A stretch of DNA of 64,000 nt from the NCBI GenBank assembly GCA_030685235.1, contig MU839153.1, positions 1-64,000 on the forward strand, given 5' to 3'. The translations under genes were made by a program, and so were the position numbers. The notes below the pieces were generated by a model, which worked only from the letters and a program-made list of their open reading frames with translations, searched no databases and was not told where the DNA came from. Source of the stretch: Copromyces sp. CBS 386.78. Its lineage: Eukaryota; Ascomycota; Sordariomycetes; Sordariales; Sordariaceae. The stretch's first letter is position 1. Each line of letters opens with the position of its first letter. Of this stretch, positions 55,296-64,000 are shown in pieces.

Positions 55296-55760
55296 CCCTT
55301 CCATGTACTTCCCCTCCATGTCCTTCCCCTCCATGTCCTTCCCCTCCATATACTCCTCCCCTCCATGTCCTTCCCCTCGATGTCCTTCCCCTACTTATCC
55401 TCCCCCTACTTATCCTCCCCCTCCATGTCCTTCCCCTCCATGTCCTTCCCCTCTACATATACCTTACTTCCCCCTCCATGTCCTTCCCCTCTACATATAC
55501 CTTACTTCCCCTCCATGTCCTTCCCCTCGATGTACTTCCCCTCTACCTACATATACCTTACTTCCCCTCAATGTCCTTCCCCTCGATGTCCTTCCCCTCT
55601 ACATATACCTTACTTCCCCTCGATGTACTTCCCCTCCATATACTTCCCCTCCATGTACCACTCCTTTACTCCTCCCCTCCATATACTTCCCCTCCATGTA
55701 CCACTACTTCCCCTTCCCCTCCACGTCCTTCCCCTTCCCCCCCATGTCCCTCCCCTTCCC
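55296..55760 (+). repeat. Pyrimidine-rich minisatellite, about 14-bp unit
   Basis: Many imperfect copies of CTTCCCCTCCATGT with interspersed TACATATACCTTACTTCC blocks, so it is a compound array with a higher-order repeat. It produces long spurious open frames in several frames. Confidence 0.9.
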
Positions 55761-56295
55761 CCATACCTCCCATCCACTCCCCTCCCATCCACCACATGCA
55801 ATTTTTCAAATGCCAACCCGCCATTCCCACCCCCCTACCCAGCACAACCGCCAACTCCACCACCAACAACAACAGCGCTCCCGCCGACGCAATCCCCAAT
55901 CCTACCACCATGGCCATCACAAGCGTGACAAGTAAAGCGAGCAGCGTTGTACCTGGAGGAGCGTTGGTTGCCGTGCTGCCGTCGCTGGTGTGGGTTAAGT
56001 TATGTCTGTTATGAGGATGGTGTAGTACGGTTATGTTGTTGGAGGTTGTGTTGTAGGGCGTGGCGAAGGGGTTGATATCGATTCGGTTAATGGCTGTTGT
56101 GTCTTCGGTAGAGGTAGGCCCGGGGTCGTGGCGAGAGGCGATGGTGGTGGAGGTAGGGCTGGGAGTCCCAGGGGTGGATGGAGAGGATACCTGTAGGGAT
56201 GTGCTGGTTCTGAGAAGGAAGAAGAAGAAGAAGAAGAAGAAGAGGAGAAATGGGAGTGGGAGGTGGAGGTGGAGAGAAGTGGTTGTTGGACGCAT
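55666..56295 (-). CDS. Small Thr/Ser-rich secreted protein, first of four in a row
   Basis: Starts MRPTTTSLHLHLP at 56295, like its neighbour at 57340 (MRPTTALTV). The signal-peptide core is built from a TTC/GAA triplet repeat that gives eight Phe in a row, followed by a Thr/Ser/Pro-rich region with several N-glycosylation sequons (NTT, NIT, NLT). A strongly hydrophobic stretch, TLLALLVTLVMAMVVGLGIA and beyond, lies near residues 142-170 and would serve as membrane or GPI anchor. The open frame then runs on into the minisatellite to a Gly/Glu-rich end (209 residues in all), which is probably an accident of the repeat; the true end or a splice site may lie earlier. Moderate confidence that it is a gene, low confidence in its 3' end. 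Confidence 0.5.
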   Translation of the reverse strand: MRPTTTSLHLHLPLPFLLFFFFFFFFLLRTSTSLQVSSPSTPGTPSPTSTTIASRHDPGPTSTEDTTAINRIDINPFATPYNTTSNNITVLHHPHNRHNLTHTSDGSTATNAPPGTTLLALLVTLVMAMVVGLGIASAGALLLLVVELAVVLGRGVGMAGWHLKNCMWWMGGEWMGGMGEGEGHGGEGEGRGGEGEVVVHGGEVYGGEE

Positions 56296-56875
56296 AGGTA
56301 CTGGTGGTGTCGGTTTGGATGTAGGTTGGTTGGTATGTACCTTACAGGTATGTATGTATGATGGTGTGCCGGCAAGAGGTCTGGTTGTGTCCGAGTTGGA
56401 AGGGGTGAGGTATGTGGTTTTATTGGCGTTGTGTGGTAGGTAAGAATGTAATTGGGATGCCCGCTTGAAGACTGCACTGCAATTGCAAGGACACGCTCTG
56501 GAGGAAAACCTTGTTTATATCCCTGGTAGACATGTCGAGAGATCGGGACTGGAAGCATTGACACCAAGGCCGGTACCTTATGGATGCATCAGTCCAGTCC
56601 AACGCATTCCCAAAACGATGTTTTCCCTCTTCAGCTCTGCTTCCCAGGGTCAAGTCATAAGCATCGACTTCTTGATGGTGGCACACATCCGAGACAGTGA
56701 GAGGACACATTAACAACAAAACGTTTCATCCCTTCGGGACCTGAGCTCAGTTCACAGCTGTGTATCATTGACCATCAACTCATTATTCCATCAACCATTG
56801 ACTCCAGTCTGCAACAGCTCCCAACCACTCTTCACCTCACGGATCCACCAGACGACCTGCTCACCACTCACCCCA
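56296..56875. other. Intergenic region
   Basis: Separates the first two genes of the small secreted-protein row. No gene recognised. Confidence 0.45.
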
Positions 56876-57340
56876 TCAACTCAGCAAAACCCCCAACCCC
56901 ATCACCACGCCACCAGCAGCTCCAACCATCCCGATATCAGGCCTCAACCTAGCACCGTCACCACTCTTTCTACCACCAGTGCCCGATCCCCCGCCCGCAG
57001 CCACCGCCGCGCCCCCTCCACTCGCGCTGCTACCGTGACTTCCGCCGTGACCGTGACCTCCACCTCCGTGTCCGTGGTGCTGGGTATTTTCATTTTGTTC
57101 TTCCCCGTCGACGTCCATTTCGGTCGACTCGGTGGGGTCTGTGTTGGAGTCTCGAGCTGGAGGTGGCGCGCCATTTCGGACTACCATGGGTGAAGGCAAT
57201 GATGCAGAGCCAGGAACGCTGCTTGCCTTGTTCGGTTGAACATAGGTGCTGGTCTTGTCCTCGCTGTTGCTGTTGAGAAAGGATGCGGATGCGGTGGATG
57301 AACCCAGGATGGCGACTGTGAGGGCGGTTGTAGGACGCAT
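56876..57340 (-). CDS. Small His/Gly-rich GPI-anchor-like protein (paralogue 1)
   Basis: Single exon, 154 residues. Signal peptide MRPTTALTVAILGSSTASAS, a polar middle, then EEQNENTQHH followed by a His/Gly-rich stretch (HGHGGGGHGHGGSHG), a Ser/Gly/Ala-rich stretch and a short hydrophobic C-terminus (VGAAGGVVMGLGVLLS) typical of a GPI-attachment signal. The neighbouring gene ending at 57607 is a clear paralogue with the same order of parts. The His/Gly run could bind metal ions; that is inference. A cell-wall or plasma-membrane location is likely. No known family recognised. Confidence 0.7.
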   Translation of the reverse strand: MRPTTALTVAILGSSTASASFLNSNSEDKTSTYVQPNKASSVPGSASLPSPMVVRNGAPPPARDSNTDPTESTEMDVDGEEQNENTQHHGHGGGGHGHGGSHGSSASGGGAAVAAGGGSGTGGRKSGDGARLRPDIGMVGAAGGVVMGLGVLLS

Positions 57341-57606
57341 TGTGTGTGGTTTGATGGATTGTGGCAGTGATTTGGCCTTGATGTAATTGTTGGGCTGACC
57401 GGTGTAACCGTGGCTTTATATAGGTAGTCAGAGATGAAGCTAGGATGTCAAGGCTTTGAGGCAGGCAAGACTTTGACGCGCCGGTGCGTCACGGGGCCCA
57501 TGGATGTGATGGTTTTCTCGCTTTGCAACAACGGATTTCGTCCCAACTCGTAAGAAATGCTGCATGTGTGTGCATTCGTAGGCCCATGACATAGCTCCGC
57601 AACCCA
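57341..57606. other. Intergenic region
   Basis: Short promoter region of the gene at 57340. Confidence 0.4.
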
Positions 57607-58110
57607 TCAACCCATCAAAGCCCCCAACCCCATCATTACCACACCAATGCCAGCAACTCCAAGTTTCTCAGCCTTCAACCTAGCACCCTCACTCTTCTTT
57701 CCAGTGGCAGATCCGCCAGCACCCGCAGCAGCACCACCTCCTCCACTTCCACTGCTTCCCCCGTTGGTGTTCTCTCCACTACCACTCGTTCCCGTGTGGG
57801 CGCTCGCGCTGTGCCCCCTGCCACGTCCGCCGTGGCCACCACCATGACCGCCGTGATGTTCAACATTCTCGTTCTGGTCTTCTTGGTCCAAGTCGGTCAA
57901 GTCCATGTCGGCGAGAGGACTAGGCGGAAGGGAAGGCAATGGTGGCTCGGCGTGGGTTAGCGAGGGTGGTTGGGATGGTGCTATGCTGGTCTGGAGTGAA
58001 GATGATTGGATTGTGTGTCGTGTGGAGGCAGAAACCGTCGCTGAAGGGTTGATGACTGCTGCGGTTGATAGACCCAGGAAGCCGAGCGTGAGAAGATGGG
58101 TGAGACGCAT
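57607..58110 (-). CDS. Small His/Gly-rich GPI-anchor-like protein (paralogue 2)
   Basis: Single exon, 167 residues from the ATG at 58110, chosen because it begins the signal peptide MRLTHLLTLGFLGLSTAAV; the frame stays open 27 codons upstream. It has DQEDQNENVEHH followed by GGHGGGHGGRGRGHS, a Gly/Ser-rich region and the end KSEGARLKAEKLGVAG plus a hydrophobic tail. The same order occurs in the gene at 57340, including the K-x-GARL motif before the tail. This supports tandem duplication and a shared GPI-type anchor. Function unknown. Confidence 0.72.
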   Translation of the reverse strand: MRLTHLLTLGFLGLSTAAVINPSATVSASTRHTIQSSSLQTSIAPSQPPSLTHAEPPLPSLPPSPLADMDLTDLDQEDQNENVEHHGGHGGGHGGRGRGHSASAHTGTSGSGENTNGGSSGSGGGGAAAGAGGSATGKKSEGARLKAEKLGVAGIGVVMMGLGALMG

Positions 58111-58565
58111 TGTGGATGATTGGTGATTGTTGTTGGCAGGCGTAAAAGGCGGCTGTCTGTCAGATCGGTGGACATGAGATTTCTTGCTCATGAGAGTATG
58201 AGACGAGCTCTTTTATGCAAAACAAGGCCCATGGAGGCACTCGGGCGGTAAAGCAGGCTGAGAGATTTTCCAGGGGTCTTGGGCAGCTGAGCCTCCTTTC
58301 GGTGGATTCAGTCTGGAAAAAGTCGTCTAGGCCGGACACGTATTGCAGCTTGATACGACAGAAAGGACGGGATCGACATGCAGGTACACCAAGATGTGGA
58401 GTCACTTGGCTGCACTAAGAAGCTTACTTTGTGGTAGGTATTTCCGATCTTCCGCTTGAGCTTCTTTACTTTAAACCTCATCCAAGCCGATGTCGCTCTT
58501 AATTCCCTCATGCCCGCTACTGGCGGCAGAATCAGGCGCCTCGTTTCCTAACAACGGTGACGGTT
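58111..58565. other. Intergenic region
   Basis: Promoter region of the gene at 58110 and 3' region of the next one. No gene recognised. Confidence 0.45.
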
Positions 58566-58985
58566 TCAGAAAAACATGGTAACAGCAGCCAATCCGGCCA
58601 TTCCCCAGACACCAGCAAGGATTGGCACAGAATATGCAGCACTGCTCTCCAGCTCCTTCAGCTTGTACTCAAACGTCTTGCATATATGCTTGACATATCC
58701 GTCTTCCTCCCCATAGTTTGACTGTCCGATGCACGTGACCGAGGTGAACACGGATGGTCTTGCATATTCTGTGACGGCTGGAGCGGAGGTAATGAGATCG
58801 GGGTCGCGACGTTGAACGGAATGAGTCTGGGCCATGTGCGTGCGATTGCCTGCGGTGGTGATGAATGTCTTTGGAAGAGCGTTCGAGGCCGTGGGAACAG
58901 TGGTTATGCTGGGGCTGGGAGTAGCCACGGTAATCTGTGCGGCGGCTAGAAGCAGCGCAACTGGAAGAGAAGTAGCGAGACGCAT
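58566..58985 (-). CDS. Small secreted protein with C-terminal hydrophobic tail
   Basis: Single exon, 139 residues. Signal peptide MRLATSLPVALLLAAAQITV, a Thr-rich middle, a short Cys pair (SVTCIGQSN and HICKTFEYK) and a hydrophobic C-terminus (SVPILAGVWGMAGLAAVTMF), which fits a GPI or membrane anchor. It shares the signal-peptide style and orientation with the three genes to its left but lacks the His/Gly stretch, so it is at best a distant relative. Function unknown. Confidence 0.62.
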   Translation of the reverse strand: MRLATSLPVALLLAAAQITVATPSPSITTVPTASNALPKTFITTAGNRTHMAQTHSVQRRDPDLITSAPAVTEYARPSVFTSVTCIGQSNYGEEDGYVKHICKTFEYKLKELESSAAYSVPILAGVWGMAGLAAVTMFF

Positions 58986-59614
58986 CGTATCAGAAAACGG
59001 CTAGTCGTAGAAGCTAGTGGTGGTGGTCAGCAAAATAGCTGGGAGTGTTGAATATGAAGGATTCGAGGAGGACCATGGCTAGGAGCAAGGAGCAAAGATA
59101 TATGCCATGGAGTGAGAGGGTCTGGGAAATGCCGAACATGTGCTCGTTGAGTGCCAATAGTTGATGACCAAAGAGTGGCAGGTTGAGTTGCCCGTTGGTT
59201 GTCAAGGTAAACGAAGGTGAGGTGCCGTGTTGCCGTCCCATTGATGCAAACGCGACGGGTGCATGTCCCCTTGTTGACCTTTTTCGGCTGGCGAACACTC
59301 CTGTCACATGACCAAGCATCCATCCGCAAGATAGTCCTCTTCCTCCTGCCCCCGGCGCGACCATATCCTCAGCCATGTGGTGGTAAAGGTGTTGTGGGAA
59401 ATATTGCTGGGGCTCGCAGTGATGATCCTAGGACTAGTTCTAGTCAGCTCAGGCTGACGAGCCGCGCTTGAAGTTCCGGTGTTTTGAGCCATGGTGGTAC
59501 AGGTTGATCAAGGGAGGTGATGTTGGCGATGGGACACTGAGGGGATCGAAATGGGCGTCGGTCCCATTTGAACGTCCTCTTGACAGCGCTCGCTGTCTTT
59601 GTTGAGAGGCGGGG
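58986..59614. other. Intergenic region
   Basis: Upstream of the last secreted-protein gene. A 120-codon minus-strand frame at 59014-59376 with a hydrophobic end is not supported by anything else. Confidence 0.4.
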
Positions 59615-59622
59615 TTCTGGAC

Positions 59623-60076
59623 CAGGGCTTCACATAAATCAAATCAATTCAAATCTGAGGTCTGATTTGGTTTATTTGGGATCTTTCCAGTTGCGATTTA
59701 CGTTGTTGAGGGGTTATTTGATTTGCTTTATATAGATTTGCGCCCGGATTAGAGATTTTTCCGGTTACATTCACACCTTCAAAACACCACGATTTCTCGC
59801 CAACAGCAGACCTCGATACGGTTTTTGTGCCAACATACGATTTTTTCTGGAGCAGTCATATGACCTTTACACCCGACCGTCTGCAGCAAAAATTACAGTA
59901 CATACATCGGAGAAGCAGGTCACTGCAAAAATCTTAACCCTCTGACGAAACAAATACGCAAATCAAACAAATCAAATTACGGCCCAGATTTGGCTTGATC
60001 CAGCACTCGATTTGATTTACTGGGACCCGGTCTGGTTTGCTTTGCTTTATTACGATTTGATTTATGTGAAGCCCTG
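59623..60076. mobile_element. 454-bp hAT-type MITE
   Basis: Perfect 23-bp terminal inverted repeats (59623-59645 and 60054-60076) beginning CAGGGCTTCACATAAATCAA, flanked on both sides by the identical 8-bp sequence TTCTGGAC (59615-59622 and 60077-60084). TIRs starting CAGGG and an 8-bp TSD are typical of hAT elements. No coding capacity. AAATCAAATC and its complement recur near both ends as subterminal repeats. Confidence 0.93.
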
Positions 60077-60084
60077 TTCTGGAC

Positions 60085-61711
60085 AATAGCAGAGGTGCAG
60101 GGAAGCTCAACACGGCAGAACAAAGGAACTTGACGTCCTGGGCTAGATGTCAGCGGCGTACTCCGAGCGGCTGGAAAAGGAAGAAGACGAGAAGGAAAAA
60201 GGTCAAGCAACAGGGCGTCGGCCACTTGGACCGTACGACGACCCAGCAATCCTTTTGCGCAGAGGATGTGAAGAAGAACGCGTGAATATAATATCAGCGT
60301 CAGGTACCACTGTCGCACACTTCAACAAAGGCATCGGAACGGGCGATGGCCGCCATGCATGTTGTGCAAAGGTTCTGAGACGGTGCCATTGAGAACTCCG
60401 CTGGATGAAAATGAGACGGGAATGGATGGCATTGGTGTCGTTGAAAGGTGGGGCGGGGGCGCCGTCCACAAACGCGGAGCTTGGATCGGGCCGACAGTGG
60501 CAGTTAACAGGTTTTGCACCGAAATGTAAGACTATCTGTTAAGGGCCCTTATCAGCATTACGTAAGCAGCCACCGGACATTCAACGTCACGCATCGTTCT
60601 TGCCTTCAATCTTGACACTCACCAACGCTCGTCGAAATTACACACAGAACCACACTCGCTCGCGCTTTCCGATGTTGAATATCCTACCGATCAGTACTAC
60701 ACCATAAGGTACCATGTCCAAACAGATATGTGGAAGCGAAACCCCTACCTGTGGCCACAAGATTACTTGGCGGAAATCCCGTCATCTTTCCGAAAATCGA
60801 GGGCCGAGCTCGGTCACCCATGGTCCGTGATACCGGTCGCCAGAACGCCTTGGGATTGATAGGGATGCCTGGGTCCTGCCGAGCGGTACTGGAATGTCCA
60901 TGTTCGGTTTTGTTCTTACGATGCTTTTGCCTGTGCGAGAAGTCTCACCCGGCGGCAAGAGGCCAGGTCCGTTGTGCAGTGTTTCTTTGGCCTGCTGTGG
61001 ATCGGTAGAATGCGGCGGAGGGGATTGATGCGACATGCGAGCGCACGCCGGCCAGTTGAGGTGCAGAAGAATTCGGGGCATCCTGAAATGGGGGCAGCTT
61101 ACATTTCGTCGGTGTGCACTGTCTTGGGGTTGAGGTTATGGTGAGTGAAGTGTGCGATGGCAGTTTCCATTGAAAGGGGGAATCATAGCGTGTTCTGGAA
61201 CGTCAGAGTGGTGATTAAGAGAAAGAGAGAATGGATCACGCCCCTGGAAATTCGGATTGAACACTCCATCTCATCGTCACGTGCAGTCGACTCCCGTCCC
61301 AGCTGGTGAGTTGGCAATCTGGGATTGAAGAAGGAAGGCACGCAGCCCACCACCGACACACACCAGATCCAAGATGGAAGGAATGACGAGCGGGAATTGG
61401 TCACTGGCCAACCAGACCCGACGGGGTCTCTTCACCTTCTGTTCACTCGGTTTACAGAATTTTCTCTGCCATTCTCCTTCACTCAAACCTGAAACCCCTT
61501 TACCACCGGACGAGAGAGACCCTTCACCACCAACCGGATATAATGTGCTTTGGTCGCTGATCTACTCCCAGAATCTTTTTGCGCCCTCGATCTTTCCCCT
61601 AGCATTCCTTTGCCTTCGGTCGCACACCGTATTTTTACCATTTACGACTCCTCGTTGCTGTCGACAGATTGTCTCCAACTCTTAAAGTACCAACCATCCG
61701 ATCCCGTCACG
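60085..61711. other. Intergenic region
   Basis: Long upstream region of the GH55 gene. No coding sequence recognised; the last 200 bases look like leader. Confidence 0.5.
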
Positions 61712-64000
61712 ATGCGCCTCAAGGTCATGGTGCTCGCCGCTTTGGCCTCAGTCGCCAGTGCGGCCTACTGGATGGAGGAGATCCAGCACCAGGGCGTCGC
61801 CTCCTTCAACCCCGACAAATCCTACCAAGTCTTCCGCAACGTCAAGGCCTATGGCGCCAAAGGAGACGGAGTCACCGACGACACCATCGCCATCAACAAG
61901 GCCATCAGCTCCGGCAACCGTTGCGGCGGCGGCCCCTTCTGCAACGGAACCACCACCACGCCCGCTGTCGTCTACTTTCCTGCCGGCACCTACCTCGTCA
62001 CCACCAACATCATCAACTACTACTACACCCAGATCATTGGTGATCCCACTGCCATGCCTGTCATCAAGGGCAGCCCCAACTTCCAGTCCTACGGCGGCAT
62101 TGGCTTGATCGACTCAGACCCATACCTGAACAGCGGCAGTGAGTCTTTCCCCTTTAGTTTCTGTGCCTCGTGTTTCTCCCTCCTGACAGCGTCTTCTGCA
62201 CAGCCCTTCAGTTCAGAGCCACCAATGTCTTCTTCCGTCAAATCCGCAACCTGGTCTTTGACACCACGCATGTCCCGGGTACCGTCGCTGGCCTCCATTG
62301 GCCCTCCTCCCAGGCTACCTCGATCCAGAACTGCGTCTTCAAGCTGTCCACCAGACCAGAGGATGACCACACCGGCATCTTCATGGAGGAAGGCAGTGGT
62401 GGCATGCTGGCGGACCTGGTCTTCTACGGCGGCAAGCAGGGCGCCCAGTTCGGCAACCAGCAGTACACAATGCGCAACCTCACCTTCTACGGCTCCAAAA
62501 CAGCCATCATGCAGCTGTGGAACTGGGGGTGGACGTACAAGTCTTTGAACATCTACGATTGCGAGGTCGGCATCAACATGTCCAGCAACGCTGTTGGCTC
62601 CGTCACCCTTCTGGACAGCAGGTTCGTCAACGTCCAGACGGCCATGACTACCTTCCGTGGCGCCACCCACGCCAACTCCACAGGCTCGCTTGTGGTCGAG
62701 AATGTCGACTACGTCAACGTTCCCATCGTTCTCCAGGGTCCCGATGGCCCTCTGCTGCGGGGCAATCCTTCGGGACTGGTTCATGACGCGGGTTACGCAA
62801 GGGTAAGTTATCCGGCCACCATTTCTAAAAGAAATTGCTAACATGCCCTGTTCCAGGGCAACGCGTACACTCCCAATGGACCACGCGAGTACGAGGACCG
62901 CGATCAGGCCTACTTCCCTCAGCCCACCACTCTCAAGCAGAACGGCAAATTCTACGAGCGGCCCAAGCCCCAGTACGAATCCTACCCGGCCTATGCGTTC
63001 CTCTCCGCTCGCTCCTATGGTGCCGTTGGTGATGGCATTACCGACGATACCGCAGCATTGAACCACCTGTTCCAGACTGCCGGTAATACACAGGGGTCTG
63101 TAGCGTACATCGACGCAGGATACTACAAGGTCACCGACACTGTTCACATACCAGGCGGAGTCCGAGCTGTGGGTGAGGCTATGGCGGCAGTTATCCTCGG
63201 TGCGGGACCCAAGTTCTCAGACATCAACGACCCACAGCCTGTTGTTCAGATTGGAAAGCCGGGAGAGGCCGGCCACGTGGAACTTGGCGACATCATTGTT
63301 TCTACCCAGGGAGGAACAGCAGGTGCCGTCTTGATCCAGTACAACCTCAATCCTCCAGCTGGCCCAAGCTCTACCCTCTCTGAAATGCCTCCTTCTGGTC
63401 TGTGGGACGTTCACACACGCGTCGGTGGCTTTGCAGGATCCAACCTGCAACTCGCTGACTGCCTCAAGACTCCTGACGCCGCTGTCCACGCTGATGCAAG
63501 GTGCACCGCAGCATGGTTAAGCTTCCACGTTACCAAAAAGGCTGGCAACCTCTACGTGGAGAACAGCTGGTTCTGGGTTGCCGATCACGACATTGAGGAC
63601 TTCAACAATACCCAGATCAGCGTCTTTGCTGGACGTGGTGTCTTGGTCGAAGGCAAGCGTGTCTGGCTTGTAGGCACCGCCAGTGAACATCACACACTCT
63701 ACCAGTACCAGTTGCTCAACGCGACCGACGTCTTCATGGGCCAGGCACAGACCGAGACGCCCTACTACCAGCCTAACCCGCCCGCTCCGTTTCCTTTCAC
63801 CAGGATCGACACCACTCTCGCAGACCCTGATTTCCACACCGACTGTCAAAGCGTCCAGTATGGCGCCAACACGACAATAAACTCGGATGGTTCTCTCACC
63901 CTGGGCGGTAATCCAGCATGTGCAATGGCATGGGGTCTTCGCATCCTCGGTTCACAAAACGTGGTCGTCTTCGGCGCCGGCCTCTACAGCTTCTTCAACA
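61712..64000 (+). CDS. Glycoside hydrolase family 55 beta-1,3-glucanase, 3' end outside the window
   Basis: Exons 61712-62138, 62204-62802 and 62857 onward, 723 residues visible. Signal peptide MRLKVMVLAALASVASA. The protein has the two-part beta-helix layout of GH55. The motif YGAKGDGVTDDT is near residue 48 and a second copy, YGAVGDGITDDT, about 380 residues later, each opening one right-handed helix domain. In the second half, NLYVENSWFWVADHDIEDF and GTASEHHTLYQYQL are conserved GH55 blocks; the Glu in SEHH is likely the catalytic acid, going by the family. The enzyme degrades beta-1,3-glucan, either cell-wall glucan or callose/laminarin outside the cell. Introns have GTGAGT and GTAAGT donors with CTGACA and GCTAACA branch sites. 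The remaining C-terminal part lies beyond the window. Confidence 0.95.

Noticed and set aside
55206..56014. Long plus-strand open frames rich in Pro/Ser/Tyr
   Set aside because: They come from the 14-bp minisatellite being open in all three frames; no signal, domain or codon bias.
59014..59492. Fifth member of the small secreted-protein row
   Set aside because: No signal peptide at its start and the two candidate frames do not share the motifs of the neighbours.

Overview
The window looks like chromosomal DNA of a filamentous ascomycete, most likely Neurospora or a close relative in the Sordariaceae. Its genes have short 54-145 nt introns with GTRNGT donors and CTAAC/CTGAC-like branch sites. 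The genes are interrupted by very AT-rich blocks (1-3.3 kb and about 41-51.8 kb) almost devoid of CpA/TpG, the mark of repeat-induced point mutation (RIP).

Layout. 1-3.33 kb is a RIP-mutated Mutator-like (MULE) DNA transposon, transposase on the minus strand. 3.33-7.1 kb holds no gene I can support. 7.1-24 kb is an ordinary gene region: aquaporin, a coactosin/ADF-like actin-binding protein, a membrane-anchored GH3 beta-glucosidase, an MFS transporter, formyltetrahydrofolate deformylase (PurU), a DUF6601-like membrane protein and a HET-domain incompatibility protein.

24.7-35.3 kb is an unusual island. It holds RNase H-fold genes of one family (an intact copy at 28.6-30.3 kb, a nearly intact copy at 32.4-33.6 kb, and one copy split into two halves), a short related-looking fragment, and three odd tRNA-like Pol III genes with TATA boxes near -30, A and B boxes and T-run terminators. 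The split copy is explained by a 6.4-kb inversion bounded by a perfect 82-bp inverted repeat (25834-25915 and 32311-32392), with one half at each end.

36.4-54.8 kb carries three paralogous genes for Cys-rich single-pass surface proteins with identical intron positions. The third is separated from the other two by a 12.2-kb element (40438-52660) with 22-bp perfect terminal inverted repeats, a TAA target duplication, subterminal tandem repeats and two divergent RIP-degraded coding regions.

55.6-59 kb is a minus-strand row of four small secreted or GPI-anchor-like proteins, two of them clear paralogues with His/Gly-rich stretches. A 454-bp hAT-type MITE with a perfect 8-bp target duplication follows (59623-60076). 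The window ends inside a GH55 beta-1,3-glucanase gene.

The housekeeping genes show no shared pathway. The surface-protein and GPI-like clusters together with the HET gene suggest a rapidly evolving region concerned with cell surface and self/non-self functions; that is inference.
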